Shown here: positions 55,801-59,468 of the stretch, in pieces
Layout: each line of letters opens with the position of its first letter
How positions within the stretch are numbered: position 1 is the first letter of the stretch
Assembly (NCBI GenBank): GCA_002633005.1
Contig: NMRA01000470.1
Location: 131,496-195,495 of the forward strand
Direction of reading: 5' to 3'
Source: Phoronis australis
Lineage: Eukaryota > Phoronida > Phoronidae
Length of the DNA: 64,000 nt
Notes under the pieces: model-generated
What the model was told of the DNA's origin: nothing
Database searches by the model: none
Seen by the model: only the letters and a program-made list of their open reading frames with translations
Position numbers and translations under genes: made by a program

Positions 55801-58148
55801 AAAATTTGTAATGCCTTGGAGTGCTCGTGAGTGCAAATGTTTTGAGAATGCAGCAATGAATAAACCACTGCGAAGCCGTGTGAGCGCATGCTAATTCAGT
55901 GTTTGCTGACAGATAGCTGTTATGAAACAATTACTCGATTTTATATGCTACTGTCACATGTTAGGGGAATCTTTATTTAGAAATACAACTACATTATTCA
56001 AATCCTTGATACTGTACAACCTTTGCCCTGACGGTCTGTGGAAGGGGAACCCGACTTCGCGGCCCCCGACAAGTACAGATTTTCAATTTCGTGGCTAATT
56101 CACATAAATAATTACGTGCACATTATTTTTTTGGCTCCCTATTATAGTCTTTTCGTGACTGGAGGTTTAGTTTCCAACTCAAGCTGGTTTATGTTCGTGC
56201 CAGTCCCGGCGGCCGCGATGGGCCTGATCGGGTTCCGAGCCACTGGCCGGGATAACAAGCGTTTTATGTGTTTAGAACTCAAAAAATCACAAGTATAAAC
56301 AACACAGATCTAGGTTCTCTTGTCTGCATTTCATTGAAGAATACTTTGAATTTATCTCCGAACAGACCCCAAACTCCTGCTACGGACCTTGGTAAATTGG
56401 CCTGCCGAACTTTGCCAGGCTACGGTGTGTCCAAATACCAGTAAATCCGTAACAGCGAAATAAAACAACGCGTTTTTATAAGAACTCGGTGTATTTTTAA
56501 GGGTTTTACATCGAAGTTTGGTGATTTATTGATGTTAAACGATGAATTCAAGCGATACGCTGACACCACTAACCCGTGTTGTGTACTGCTGAACAGACTG
56601 CGTGTGAAACCAATGACGTCATTGGATAATTTCAACACCTCCGTCTGCCGTCAGGTGTCAGGTAACGCAACCGAACCTACCGTTATCGAGTAGAACTACT
56701 CGATCTACATTGATACAAAATAGGTTGTTTTTGGGTGGCATTCTCCTTTAATTACGGCATATCAGTCTAAAGTTACACTGCACATCCGAAAAAACACATT
56801 CGATTACTAAAATGTATGTTAAGCCAAAGCCATCCATGTGTGGATATTCATCCAAAGCCAGATATATATCTGGAATTATTTGTGACTCTCAAGACGAGAA
56901 ACGCTCCACAAGGACACCGTGTTTTTTGAAATTTGCATAGCGTTTTCACTAATCTGTTAAATAAGTTACAAACTGTTTGGCCCAGTGGTTTCCTTTGCAC
57001 TTACAAACTACATTCAAGGTCTGAATTGCGTGCACCCCTTTGGAAGAACCGGCGGGATTTCTTCTGGCGGAACAGTTCACGAAACGTAATGTCCTGTTAA
57101 CCTGGATTGTGGTGTTTTTCTCAAACGTTCCATTGTACTGTGCTGCGCTACCAGCCGTGCCATGAGACCAGTTTATGCTCACATTTGGATACGCCTTGTC
57201 GGTAGTGCATGTCAGTGTCAAGTTGTCGCCGTCATCCACTTTTAGTTGAGAACGCCAACTCCCAAGAGAAGGCCTCGTTATCGTCACCTTCGATGGGCCG
57301 TCTTGACATCGAAACGAAAATTAAAATTGAGAAAAACTTTGGCTAACTTAAGAATGCCATATCTCAAAGAATTGATCAGATTCAAATGAAACTTTCAGGT
57401 ACTATTACTATAACTTCTTCAAAACGTTTCATTTTGCATAAGGTGCTACGCGAAAATTGATACGATTTTAATTTTAAGAAAAATCAAATGTTACATGAAA
57501 CAAAACGGAGGTAAAATTCAATCTAATTCTATAATGGATTCGATAAATTTCCTGGCAAATTTTTCTTTACAATCCTTTCCTATAATTTGTAATTCTCTAA
57601 CTGACTTCACAAAACGAGTACATACTGTAACGAGTTTGAAAAAGCGACGAGTATTCCGTCTGTAAGCACGTGATCAGCGATAAGCAGAGCTGCCCTGAGT
57701 TAAGAAACGTTAGGACGTCGCTAAAAGCCAAGACTTCGCAAAGACACGTGAGATATTGCGTGGGTTTTAAATGAGAACATGTGGCTTTGGCTAGATTTAA
57801 GCGACGTCCCAGCATAGGTCCCAGTTAACTTACAATGAACAGAAAGCGTGAGGTTCTTTGTTATGCTGAAGCCAGGATATACAATGTTCGTCGCGTTGCA
57901 TGAAAGCGTGACACCGTGAAATTGTCGCTCTGCTATGAAGTGCAGACTTTTAAAATACGAATTATTGCTTTGTCTCTTGGTGCTGACACTGATTCCTGGC
58001 AACCTGCCGTACTGCCAATCCACAAGCGCACCTGGGTTAGTGGCACTTGTTCTGCATGTTAGAGTGTAATTTGCATTTTCTTCTACAGTGAACGTGTCGC
58101 CGCTGACATTGTGTTGTTTGTACTGGAAGAATATCGACTGAGGTCCAT
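6888..58148 (-). CDS. Large Ig(16)-TSP1-TM-dynein-stalk-like receptor, gene model
   Basis: Eighteen minus-strand exons chain without a frame break because all junctions are phase 1: Ig1 57834-58148 through Ig16 19126-19449, TSP1 15880-16068, then the terminal exon 6888-8146, which ends in TGA. The coding total is about 2,200 residues without the unseen N-terminus. Joining split codons yields YGP at Ig2, 3, 5, 6, 10 and 12, FGP at Ig4 and 11, and HGP at Ig9. This is the tyrosine-Gly-Pro start common in tandem Ig proteins such as hemicentin and CEACAM types. Predicted topology is type I: Ig array and TSP1 outside, one membrane pass, about 380-residue cytoplasmic tail. Ig-TSP1-TM order recalls UNC5, but there is no ZU5 or death domain. 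Linking the terminal exon across a 7.7-kb intron is inference from phase, splice site, lack of an ATG and topology. It could still be two genes. Confidence 0.62.
8698..9530 (+). mobile_element. Non-autonomous TIR element, copy 1
   Basis: The ends are inverted: ggcggattttagggggggg on the left and ccccccccctttgtgatatcctagatccgcc on the right. The inner part (8895-9530) recurs in reverse orientation at 41431-42076 with high identity. An internal string at about 9392-9408, gtggtggtgtagtggg, resembles a pol III A box, so a tRNA-derived portion is possible. There is no transposase frame. Confidence 0.7.
11270..11480 (-). repeat. TTTAAACC-rich dispersed repeat, copy A
   Basis: A diverged copy, in opposite orientation, of the repeats at 15020-15390 and 30860-31262. 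Shared blocks include gatttcacaaaggtggttta, tgcatttcaccaa and the ccaggttta/taaacctgg pairs. It lies immediately next to the left end of the 2.7-kb transposon. Confidence 0.55.
11511..14196. mobile_element. 2.7-kb TIR DNA transposon, non-autonomous
   Basis: Terminal inverted repeats begin CACCCCGGCCAACCCGCGAT on the left and CACCGCGGCCAACCCGCGAT on the right (read inward) and stay similar for about 55 bp. Both ends are flanked by the direct repeat TATTGA (11505-11510 and 14197-14202), a 6-bp target-site duplication. The CGATCG-centred motif also recurs subterminally at 11930-11990 and 13725-13790. No transposase-like frame was seen, so it needs an enzyme from elsewhere. The superfamily is not assigned; from memory, 6-bp duplications are unusual and have been described for groups such as IS3EU and Dada. 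Confidence 0.85.
12992..13280 (+). mobile_element. GGCGGATCC-type MITE nested in the transposon
   Basis: Left end ggcggatccaggatttcgag; right end cccccctcctaaatttgcc. A shorter reverse-orientation relative lies at 58951-59096, sharing the ctgccaaatg..atctgggagaatttta block and both ends. There is no coding capacity. Its position inside 11511-14196 means it inserted after that element, or travels with it. Confidence 0.7.
14570..15390 (+). repeat. TTTAAACC-rich dispersed repeat, copy B, with an insertion
   Basis: The parts 14576-14625 and 15020-15390 correspond in order to 30875-31262, including the ccaacacac..gctcacgattag block and the run of taaacctggt/accaggttta pairs. About 390 bp (14630-15020) interrupt it. 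That insert contains G/C-run sequences and gaggcggacccagggagg at about 14860, with atcctggatccgtctcacg at about 14995, which look like ends of a GGCGGATCC-type MITE. Confidence 0.6.
15633..16161. repeat. First copy of a 529-bp duplication ending at a single N
   Basis: Sequence 15633-16161 is repeated almost identically at 16163-16691, with the join marked by one N at 16162. Only scattered single-base changes separate the copies; one, inside the TSP1 exon, is synonymous. An N at the exact junction points to two haplotypes or overlapping contigs left side by side. Confidence 0.85.
15880..16068 (-). CDS. Thrombospondin type-1 repeat exon
   Basis: A 63-codon exon with acceptor cccgttatcag on the right and donor gtaagtac on the left, phase 1 at both ends. 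It encodes HGRWSPWQEWGHCSSSCG and continues to a final IPCDYF. The motif has two of the layered tryptophans (WSPWQEW), the CSxSCG element, and six cysteines in the usual spacing. TSP1 repeats bind matrix and glycosaminoglycans and often carry C-mannose or O-fucose; the WxxW and CSxxCG motifs needed for these are present. It follows Ig16 and leads, in phase, to the transmembrane exon. It has no internal methionine, so ATG-based searches miss it. Confidence 0.88.
16163..16691. repeat. Second copy of the 529-bp duplication
   Basis: Near-identical to 15633-16161. The unique flank continues only on this copy's right side (after 16691), as expected if one copy is an alternative haplotype. Confidence 0.85.
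16410..16598 (-). CDS. Duplicate TSP1 exon (probably an assembly copy)
   Basis: Same exon as 15880-16068, shifted by 530 bp, with both splice sites intact. The only coding change seen is TCA for TCG in the CSSSCG motif. If the duplication were real, the protein would have two nearly identical TSP1 domains, and phase would still be kept. The single N between copies makes an artefact more likely. Confidence 0.5.
16692..17769 (-). other. Intron sequence, nothing recognised
   Basis: AT-rich non-coding DNA between the TSP1 and Ig16 exons. No exon, repeat copy or RNA gene was recognised. Confidence 0.35.
17770..18035. mobile_element. Small MITE with CGCGCACCCAG ends
   Basis: The left end cgcgcacccagggggctcg faces the inverted right end gaggctgggtgcgcacg. 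A G/C-run palindrome (gggggctcgaacgagccccc, about 17797-17823) sits just inside the left end and a shorter gaattcgagccccct inside the right. It is non-coding, in the intron before Ig16 in genomic order. Confidence 0.5.
18036..19125 (-). other. Intron sequence, nothing recognised
   Basis: Non-coding AT-rich DNA downstream of Ig16 in the direction of transcription. I see no TSP1 or other extracellular domain exon here. Confidence 0.35.
19126..19449 (-). CDS. Ig16 exon (membrane-proximal)
   Basis: 108 codons, acceptor ttcgcag and donor gtaaga, phase 1 to 1. The first residue after splicing would be Ala, giving AGPFDMKLEG. Disulphide cysteines are in VIRCVAT and VFVCAARN. The core tryptophan position reads ANFSSN, so tryptophan is absent. 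Its last codon pieces join TSP1 to give VV-V-HGRW. This is the last Ig before the TSP1 repeat and thus closest to the membrane. Confidence 0.82.
19501..19713. repeat. Fold-back element with a 39-bp-arm hairpin
   Basis: Arms 19612-19650 and 19675-19713 are inverted copies (core gtggcgtacatgaaataatatcccac) with two or three mismatches and a 24-base loop. A third, more diverged half-arm in the right-arm orientation lies at 19501-19543. The hairpin sits about 160 bases upstream of the Ig16 acceptor in the sense of transcription. Confidence 0.75.
19714..21299 (-). other. Intron sequence between Ig15 and Ig16
   Basis: No exon recognised. The string cgcgtatgggataaa at about 20660 is an inverted match to tttatcccatacgc at about 19730, possibly the ends of a decayed element about 0.9 kb long. 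Confidence 0.35.
21300..22245 (+). repeat. Tandem repeat of 432-bp period with DR1-like motifs
   Basis: Two full diverged units and the start of a third. Markers repeat at constant spacing: gacct(c/t)(t/a)tccggtgca at about 21371, 21803 and 22229, and TGACCTTTGACCT at 21641-21653 and 22073-22085. The latter is the reverse complement of AGGTCAAAGGTCA, the consensus DR1 site for HNF4/RXR-type nuclear receptors. Many single TGACC half-sites occur in each unit. It is intronic to the receptor gene. Regulatory function is only a possibility. Confidence 0.75.
22246..23356 (-). other. Intron sequence, small hairpin only
   Basis: Contains an (AGAATA)-rich patch at about 22360-22390 and a 10-bp-arm hairpin tactctgcgc / gcgcagagta at about 22417-22442. 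No exon recognised. Confidence 0.35.
23357..24592. mobile_element. 1.2-kb TIR element
   Basis: Ends are inverted over about 55 bp. The left begins gctaaatttttggattgttc and the right (read inward) begins gctaaaatgagggattgttc; both continue into a CGACCCC/CACCCCACG-rich stretch. No transposase frame was seen; the frames at 23312-23668 on both strands are by-products of the GC-rich end. Confidence 0.6.
24873..25229 (-). CDS. Ig15 exon
   Basis: 119 codons, the longest Ig exon here. Acceptor tactttacag, donor gtatat (weak), phase 1 to 1. It starts DGAPRGPWTVDM instead of the plain YGP form. Cysteines lie in NVTCTSG and LVCVAKN; the tryptophan position reads IFINVV. Two N-glycosylation motifs (NDT-type absent; NASE and NVTC present) are visible. 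Confidence 0.8.
25413..25745 (-). CDS. Ig14 exon
   Basis: 111 codons, acceptor acgtttcag, donor gtgcac (non-ideal), phase 1 to 1. It starts VGPTAITALYC. Main cysteines are in TFRCITD and FVRCNATN, and an extra pair (LYCLGG and NACLTT) may form an added disulphide. The tryptophan position reads LFSLEV. It is only 183 bases from the Ig15 exon. Confidence 0.8.
25846..26611. mobile_element. TIR element with tandem CGGAGTAGTGGGC ends
   Basis: The left end (cactattctgaaagccca, then repeated gcccactactccgaa units) is mirrored by the right end, where agtgggccttcggaatagtg closes the element. Each end is itself a short tandem array of a 15-17-bp unit. The interior holds inverted sequences with a CTGAAGA..GAAA motif (see 26161-26187). 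Non-coding; lies in the intron between Ig13 and Ig14. Confidence 0.75.
26161..26187 (-). other. Penelope-like, hammerhead-core-like motif
   Basis: On the minus strand this reads CTGAAGATGGTG + TTTTAATAACCGAAA: a CUGANGA box, a short GGU/ACC stem and GAAA. A degenerate copy in the other orientation is at 26319-26347. This motif type is familiar from ends of Penelope-like retroelements. One extra base between CUGAAGA and the stem means a working ribozyme is doubtful. Confidence 0.3.
26718..27053 (-). CDS. Ig13 exon
   Basis: 112 codons, acceptor catttttcag, donor gtaggt, phase 1 to 1. It starts VGPTAVTISQ. Cysteines in QIECLTD and VITCSASN; the tryptophan position reads MVIYAY. Glycosylation motifs NRTF and NASF are present. 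Confidence 0.83.
27054..27947 (-). other. Intron between Ig12 and Ig13
   Basis: Non-coding. A short string ctttctg.caaaaaacaagttttgat at about 27490 also occurs at about 3813, marking a small dispersed repeat. No exon recognised. Confidence 0.4.
27948..28274 (-). CDS. Ig12 exon
   Basis: 109 codons, acceptor aaatacag, donor gtaata (weak), phase 1 to 1. Splicing from Ig11 gives YGPKSIRYEY. Main cysteines in TVHCITD and NVTCSARN; an extra pair lies early (NCTHLVCAVP). The tryptophan position reads VEFGYE. This is the first of five consecutive domains without that tryptophan. Confidence 0.82.
28275..30205 (-). other. Intron between Ig11 and Ig12
   Basis: No exon recognised. The stretch 28370-28610 is less AT-rich and open on the minus strand but resembles no family I know. 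A perfect short hairpin caaccgaaagttcggttg lies at about 28810-28827. An isolated GGCGGATTTAGGGGGG end motif of the MITE family is at about 29957. Confidence 0.35.
30206..30520 (-). CDS. Ig11 exon
   Basis: 105 codons, acceptor gcaatttcag, donor gtatgt, phase 1 to 1. Splicing from Ig10 gives FGPDTVTVTS. Canonical core: RLLCASD, VSWSHP, FVKCVAKN. Glycosylation motifs NASV, NKTF and NSTL. This is the innermost domain that keeps the core tryptophan. Confidence 0.87.
30860..31262 (+). repeat. TTTAAACC-rich dispersed repeat, copy C
   Basis: The most complete copy of the family also seen at 14570-15390 (same orientation) and 11270-11480 (opposite). It is built of alternating accaggttta and taaacctggt blocks and ends cttcatgaaatcggct. 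It directly abuts the 3' end of the retrotransposon remnant that follows. Confidence 0.6.
31270..32640 (-). pseudogene. Decayed non-LTR retrotransposon, reverse transcriptase
   Basis: Fragments in several minus-strand frames line up in order. At about 32541-32400, HIARNVIFGLMQRL and a VGLDLECDYNSV stretch stand where the first RT aspartate motif falls. At about 32300-32230, LLQESPLSPVFFNIYT. At about 32205, WTFADDSITCAV holds the catalytic Y/FADD box. At about 31850-31750, QIGRLERLQNTCLRIIAGCP is the usual C-terminal thumb-region block. Frame changes and stops separate them, so it is not functional. No RNase H or endonuclease domain was found. Confidence 0.72.
32641..33707 (-). other. Intron between Ig10 and Ig11, remainder
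   Basis: AT-rich non-coding sequence; nothing recognised. Confidence 0.35.
33708..34052 (-). CDS. Ig10 exon
   Basis: 115 codons, acceptor gcttcatttag, donor gtaagt, phase 1 to 1. Splicing from Ig9 gives YGPDFVTVQD. Canonical core: TMECATA, VTWKIV, VIQCKAVN. An extra cysteine pair lies between them (RSSCSE and VITCKN), compatible with a second disulphide in the middle strands. Confidence 0.87.
34053..35789 (-). other. Intron between Ig9 and Ig10
   Basis: No exon recognised. The part 35270-35500 is a diverged copy of the repeat at 2890-3160. The open frame at 34959-35300 on the minus strand lies across this repeat and has no domain-like pattern. Confidence 0.35.
35790..36110 (-). CDS. Ig9 exon
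   Basis: 107 codons, acceptor gactacag, donor gtaagt, phase 1 to 1. Splicing from Ig8 gives HGPTTLVIKG. Canonical core: TLTCATD, LRWITS, LIRCEALD. Confidence 0.87.
36677..36946 (+). mobile_element. 270-bp dispersed element, copy 1
   Basis: Starts aaaggagaatgccatccag and shares most of its length, in reverse, with 56481-56749: the cctgacacctgacggcaga.ggaggtgttgaaatta block, cagtcggttcag, and gcttgaattcatcgttt. A fragment with only the first 20 bases is at 55136. Non-coding. Confidence 0.75.
36947..38023 (-). other. Intron between Ig8 and Ig9, part
   Basis: No exon recognised. The minus-strand frame at 37762-37998 immediately follows the Ig8 donor and is intron read-through. Confidence 0.35.
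38024..38311 (-). CDS. Ig8 exon, divergent
   Basis: 96 codons, the shortest Ig exon. Acceptor cttagtccag, donor gtaagg, phase 1 to 1, so it fits the chain. It lacks the GP start (reads VHLIFHLKAR) and lacks the core tryptophan in the usual spot. Two cysteine positions remain (NIFCEWF and VLSCQSCC), the second followed by an extra CC. It is either a degenerate Ig fold or a different small beta-sandwich; the exon call itself rests on splice sites and phase. Confidence 0.68.
38312..38936. other. Intron sequence with an unassigned open frame
   Basis: A plus-strand frame (38330-38629, 99 codons) has protein-like composition, with PEWVSYNYEHLRNSVI, but no relation I recognise. It may be a relic of the mobile element that also left the THAP-like fragment to its right. 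Confidence 0.3.
38937..39188 (+). pseudogene. THAP-domain fragment, probably transposon-derived
   Basis: Follows a possible tgtgcag acceptor. The frame reads KLCSHHFEESMFVN, then TIFDVPNPP. This is the second half of the THAP zinc-finger module: the last Cys-x2-His, HFxxxxF, and the terminal TIFD block. The first CxxC half is not adjacent. THAP domains occur in P-element-type transposases and host factors; sense orientation is opposite to the host gene, so a transposon relic is likely. Confidence 0.5.
39189..41430 (-). other. Intron between Ig7 and Ig8, part
   Basis: Non-coding. Two diverged near-tandem units of about 75 bp (gggagggg.tcaacacccat..gg) lie at 40178-40320. A retroelement-end motif is at 40829-40855. 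A single N is at 41330. Confidence 0.4.
40829..40855 (+). other. CTGATGA...GAAA motif, hammerhead-core-like
   Basis: CTGATGA at 40829-40835 is followed by a 5-bp stem (gagac 40837-40841 / gtctc 40847-40851) and GAAA at 40852-40855. A second hairpin, tatag-cag-ctata, follows. The order matches a hammerhead core, but one extra base precedes the stem and the flanks do not pair as stem I. Likely the degenerate end of a Penelope-like element. Confidence 0.3.
41431..42076 (-). mobile_element. Non-autonomous TIR element, copy 2 (truncated at an N)
   Basis: Reverse-complement relative of 8895-9530, starting ggcggatctcggatatcaca and stopping at the N at 42077 within the gaatgcgc block. On the minus strand gtggtgtagtggtaac at about 41585-41600 resembles a tRNA D-arm/A box more closely than copy 1 does. 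Confidence 0.75.
42405..42734 (-). CDS. Ig7 exon
   Basis: 110 codons, acceptor gcttttctcag, donor gtaagt, phase 1 to 1. Splicing from Ig6 gives TGPKKVKMFT. Core: TITCQTD, FMWYCD (an extra cysteine follows the tryptophan), EVTCRALN. Confidence 0.85.
44032..46556 (+). pseudogene. Broken transposon-family protein with Cys-rich tail
   Basis: Overlapping pieces in all three plus frames follow a family I recognise from many invertebrate genomes as an uncharacterised repeat-encoded protein. They are SDGGFLFHRILWPRGAT (about 45590), EDDTDLLVLLCYHVTSQ (about 45850), LFGIGKALPFKKL (about 46030), GNLDNLRCRRFMER (about 46170), and a final LLKVVRCPCKNNCSFKRC with the rest of the cysteine cluster (GECSDISCSKS) in another frame. 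At least four frame shifts and a stop at 44689 show decay. The N-terminal piece 44032-44691 is open but unrecognised. Biochemical role unknown; linkage to the flanking inverted repeats suggests transposition. Confidence 0.62.
44696..44746. repeat. Near-perfect 51-bp palindrome
   Basis: Arms 44696-44720 and 44722-44746 are exact reverse complements (25 bp) around one central base at 44721. It sits at the break between two pieces of the transposon frame, where the stop codon of the first piece lies just upstream. Confidence 0.95.
47630..47950 (-). CDS. Ig6 exon
   Basis: 107 codons, acceptor ttcaaacag, donor gtacgt, phase 1 to 1. Splicing from Ig5 gives YGPTALEIRA. Canonical core: TISCVTD, IKWSLL, SAACSAVN. 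Confidence 0.88.
47951..48951 (-). other. Intron between Ig5 and Ig6
   Basis: One kilobase of non-coding sequence; nothing recognised. Confidence 0.4.
48952..49254 (-). CDS. Ig5 exon
   Basis: 101 codons, acceptor cctacttcag, donor gtaagt, phase 1 to 1. Splicing from Ig4 gives YGPTVLSITT. Canonical core: IFICSTDD, MHWSLG, DVTCSASR. Confidence 0.88.
49685..49791. other. Assembly gap (107 N)
   Basis: Run of N in the intron between Ig4 and Ig5, directly left of a (CT)n microsatellite, which probably caused the break. The gap is too poorly defined to exclude a missing exon. Confidence 0.99.
49792..49973 (+). repeat. (CT)n microsatellite and polypyrimidine tract
   Basis: A pure CT run (about 49797-49838) followed by about 130 bases of nearly unbroken C/T. 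It ends 43 bases from the Ig4 exon, so the nascent transcript carries a long GA-rich purine tract just after that exon's donor. Confidence 0.95.
50016..50348 (-). CDS. Ig4 exon
   Basis: 111 codons, acceptor taacttgtag, donor gtaagt, phase 1 to 1. Splicing from Ig3 gives FGPTELTVLD. Canonical core: TLECSTD, MRWQSL, SLKCYASN. Confidence 0.88.
50686..51018 (-). CDS. Ig3 exon
   Basis: 111 codons, acceptor gtgatttgtag, donor gtgagt, phase 1 to 1. The first 37 codons precede the first methionine. Splicing from Ig2 gives YGPDELTLSE. Core: KLYCETD, MTWTAD, VLCEAHN, with one extra cysteine (NKTCKLYC). Confidence 0.87.
51019..52600 (-). other. Intron between Ig2 and Ig3, left part
   Basis: Several open frames on both strands (for example 51165-51413 and 51673-51900), none with domain patterns or paired splice sites of phase 1. 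Nothing recognised. Confidence 0.35.
52630..54787 (-). pseudogene. Broken non-LTR retrotransposon: RT plus RNase H
   Basis: Minus-strand pieces run in order. RT start at 54787-54455 (NTSPEPDRVDYDAI, then FLAVLPKP). Fingers/palm with AIDLEDAYNRVSYEKL at 54447-54184. LPQGSSLSPVLY-like sequence near 54080 and a degenerate catalytic box reading FPDD near 54005. Thumb with LKYLGIALDRTLSFKEH and AIDYGFGI at 53874-53434. RNase H domain at 53433-52630 with FTDGSG, DEQAATAAL, ATDSQS and TPGHAGVTGNERADDLA, that is all four acidic/His positions. Stops or frame changes separate the pieces and the YADD box is altered. RNase H after RT places it near I/R1-type elements. No ORF1 or endonuclease found. Confidence 0.85.
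55136..55240 (+). repeat. Fragment of the 270-bp dispersed element family
   Basis: Begins aaaggagaatgccaccc, the start of the family at 36677 and 56749, then diverges. Confidence 0.45.
55302..55580 (+). pseudogene. THAP-like domain fragment
   Basis: The 92-codon frame starts MPVPACPSYE and continues with LFFQLPREPEMLRKWL, then HLRVCGWHFVESDF. This matches the THAP pattern F-x-P-x6-W ... C-x2-HF-x3-DF. The first CxxC motif has only one cysteine, and the frame ends soon after the module without the AVPTIF ending, so it is likely a relic or one exon of a transposon gene. It is unrelated in position to 38937-39188. Confidence 0.5.
55581..56480. other. Intron sequence, nothing recognised
   Basis: Non-coding sequence between the THAP-like fragment and the dispersed element. 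The open frame 56038-56298 (+) has no recognisable domain. Confidence 0.35.
56481..56749 (-). mobile_element. 270-bp dispersed element, copy 2
   Basis: Reverse-orientation partner of 36677-36946, with high similarity across the whole length including both ends. Confidence 0.75.
57005..57301 (-). CDS. Ig2 exon
   Basis: 99 codons, acceptor cgatgtcaag (weak pyrimidine tract), donor gtaagt, phase 1 to 1. Splicing from Ig1 gives YGPSKVTITR. Canonical core: TLTCTTD, INWSHG, FVNCSARR. Several glycosylation motifs (NVSI, NGTF, NTTI, NRTL). Confidence 0.88.
57834..58148 (-). CDS. Ig1 exon (outermost found)
   Basis: 105 codons, acceptor ttgatttcag, donor gtaagt, phase 1 to 1. It starts with a split codon plus GPQSIFFQYK. 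Canonical core: TLTCRTS, VDWQYG, LSCNATN. Heavily N-glycosylatable (NVSG, NYTL, NNSY, NATN, NLTL). Because its own start is phase 1, another coding exon must precede it; that exon is not recognised between 58149 and 64000. Confidence 0.87.
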
Positions 58149-58289
58149 CTGAAATCAACGATGTTTTACATCATCCAGATAAAGGGATAATTCACCGGCA
58201 TTAGGAAATTTTGGCCATTGCAAATAAGCAAATCTACAATTTTGAAAACAGGGCGACAGGAGATGAAAGCTTCCCCCGAAATGCTGCAA

Positions 58290-58633
58290 AGCAATACCGA
58301 TTTCACGAATTGTGGTTTTCGGTATTAATTCTTAATGACAGTACTCTTAAGACGCTTTACCATTCAATTATTCAACCTCGTATTGATTATTGTTTACCGG
58401 TTTGGGGACATACCAGCGACATTTTTAACAAAATTGAAGTAATCCAAAATAAAGCTCCCTGGGCTATCCTGGGTACTAGAACTAGGGACACCCCGGTCGA
58501 AGACTTGTACTCCAAGCTTGAATCTATGCCTGTTGCATGTACAGATGTGTCAATGGCTTGGCTCCAGCATATGTCAGCCGTAAATTCGGTAGCAGTCAAG
58601 CTCTTTCTCGACACGTTCTTCCGTTGTTGGTAA
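58290..58633 (+). pseudogene. Non-LTR retrotransposon RT C-terminal fragment
   Basis: The plus-strand frame contains LYHSIIQPRIDYCLPVWG and IEVIQNKAPWAILG, the typical thumb-region block after the RT palm (YxSxIxPxxxYxxxxWG ... LQNKAxRxI). The rest of the RT is absent to the left. It lies immediately upstream of the Ig1 acceptor, on the opposite strand to the host gene. Confidence 0.65.
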
Positions 58634-58950
58634 CGTTTATTTTAAAAAAATGAAACTTAGACCAGTAAGAGATCTTTTATTCATGTAGCCAGCCAGCCAA
58701 CTGCATGAAGACTATCGTCAAAATACACCTAGGGACCACGGTGTGATCAGCGCCGACAAACCTCAAAATTGCACACAGCCAGGGTAGTTCTGCTCGTCAC
58801 CTCGCCTTGAAACTTGTATCAACATGTAGAGCTAAAGACCGAATGGGGTGTATGCAAAATCTGGGAGTTAACCGACACTCGCCTTGCCCGTTACAACCGT
58901 TTAAGTGGAAAACAATGCAACAAACGTCATTTTCTTGAGTAATTCCCATT

Positions 58951-59096
58951 GGCGGATCTAGAAGGGGGCCATGCCCCCCCCCTTAAAATTCTCCCAGATT
59001 CCATTTGGCAGTTCGGGTGTGCAAATGTGTGACGGGCAAAACCCTTGCTAATACTCTGCCTGGCCCCTTCTAACTCAAAATCCTGGACCCGACCCT
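58951..59096 (-). mobile_element. GGCGGATCC-type MITE, short copy
   Basis: Inverted relative of 12992-13280 with an internal deletion; ends ggcggatctagaagggggcc and caaaatcctggacccgaccc. Confidence 0.7.
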
Positions 59097-59468
59097 GATT
59101 CTCCACCTTTTGTAACAATGAAAGGTATGTCGTCGTTTTGAAAACAGTACGCTCGTGTCACACGCACGCGCCATTTCCTAAATTTATGCGACAGCGTCGC
59201 AACAGCAAAATTTGTTCTCAAATTCGGTTTGCTGTATCAAAATTCTCTAAACCTATAATGAAGTGACAACAGTTTCGATAATTTGTTGTTACGTGTTCGC
59301 AACCTCGTGAAAGAGCGAGTGTTGATTGAAGAACCGGCGAAAAACGAAACTGAACAATAGGTGACGCAATATTTCATGGCGCCAAAACCTGACGCAGAAG
59401 ATGGATCCACAAATTTAGCAACAGAATAAGGGTAGAACGCCACGTTTTGCAACACCGCTACATAAATA

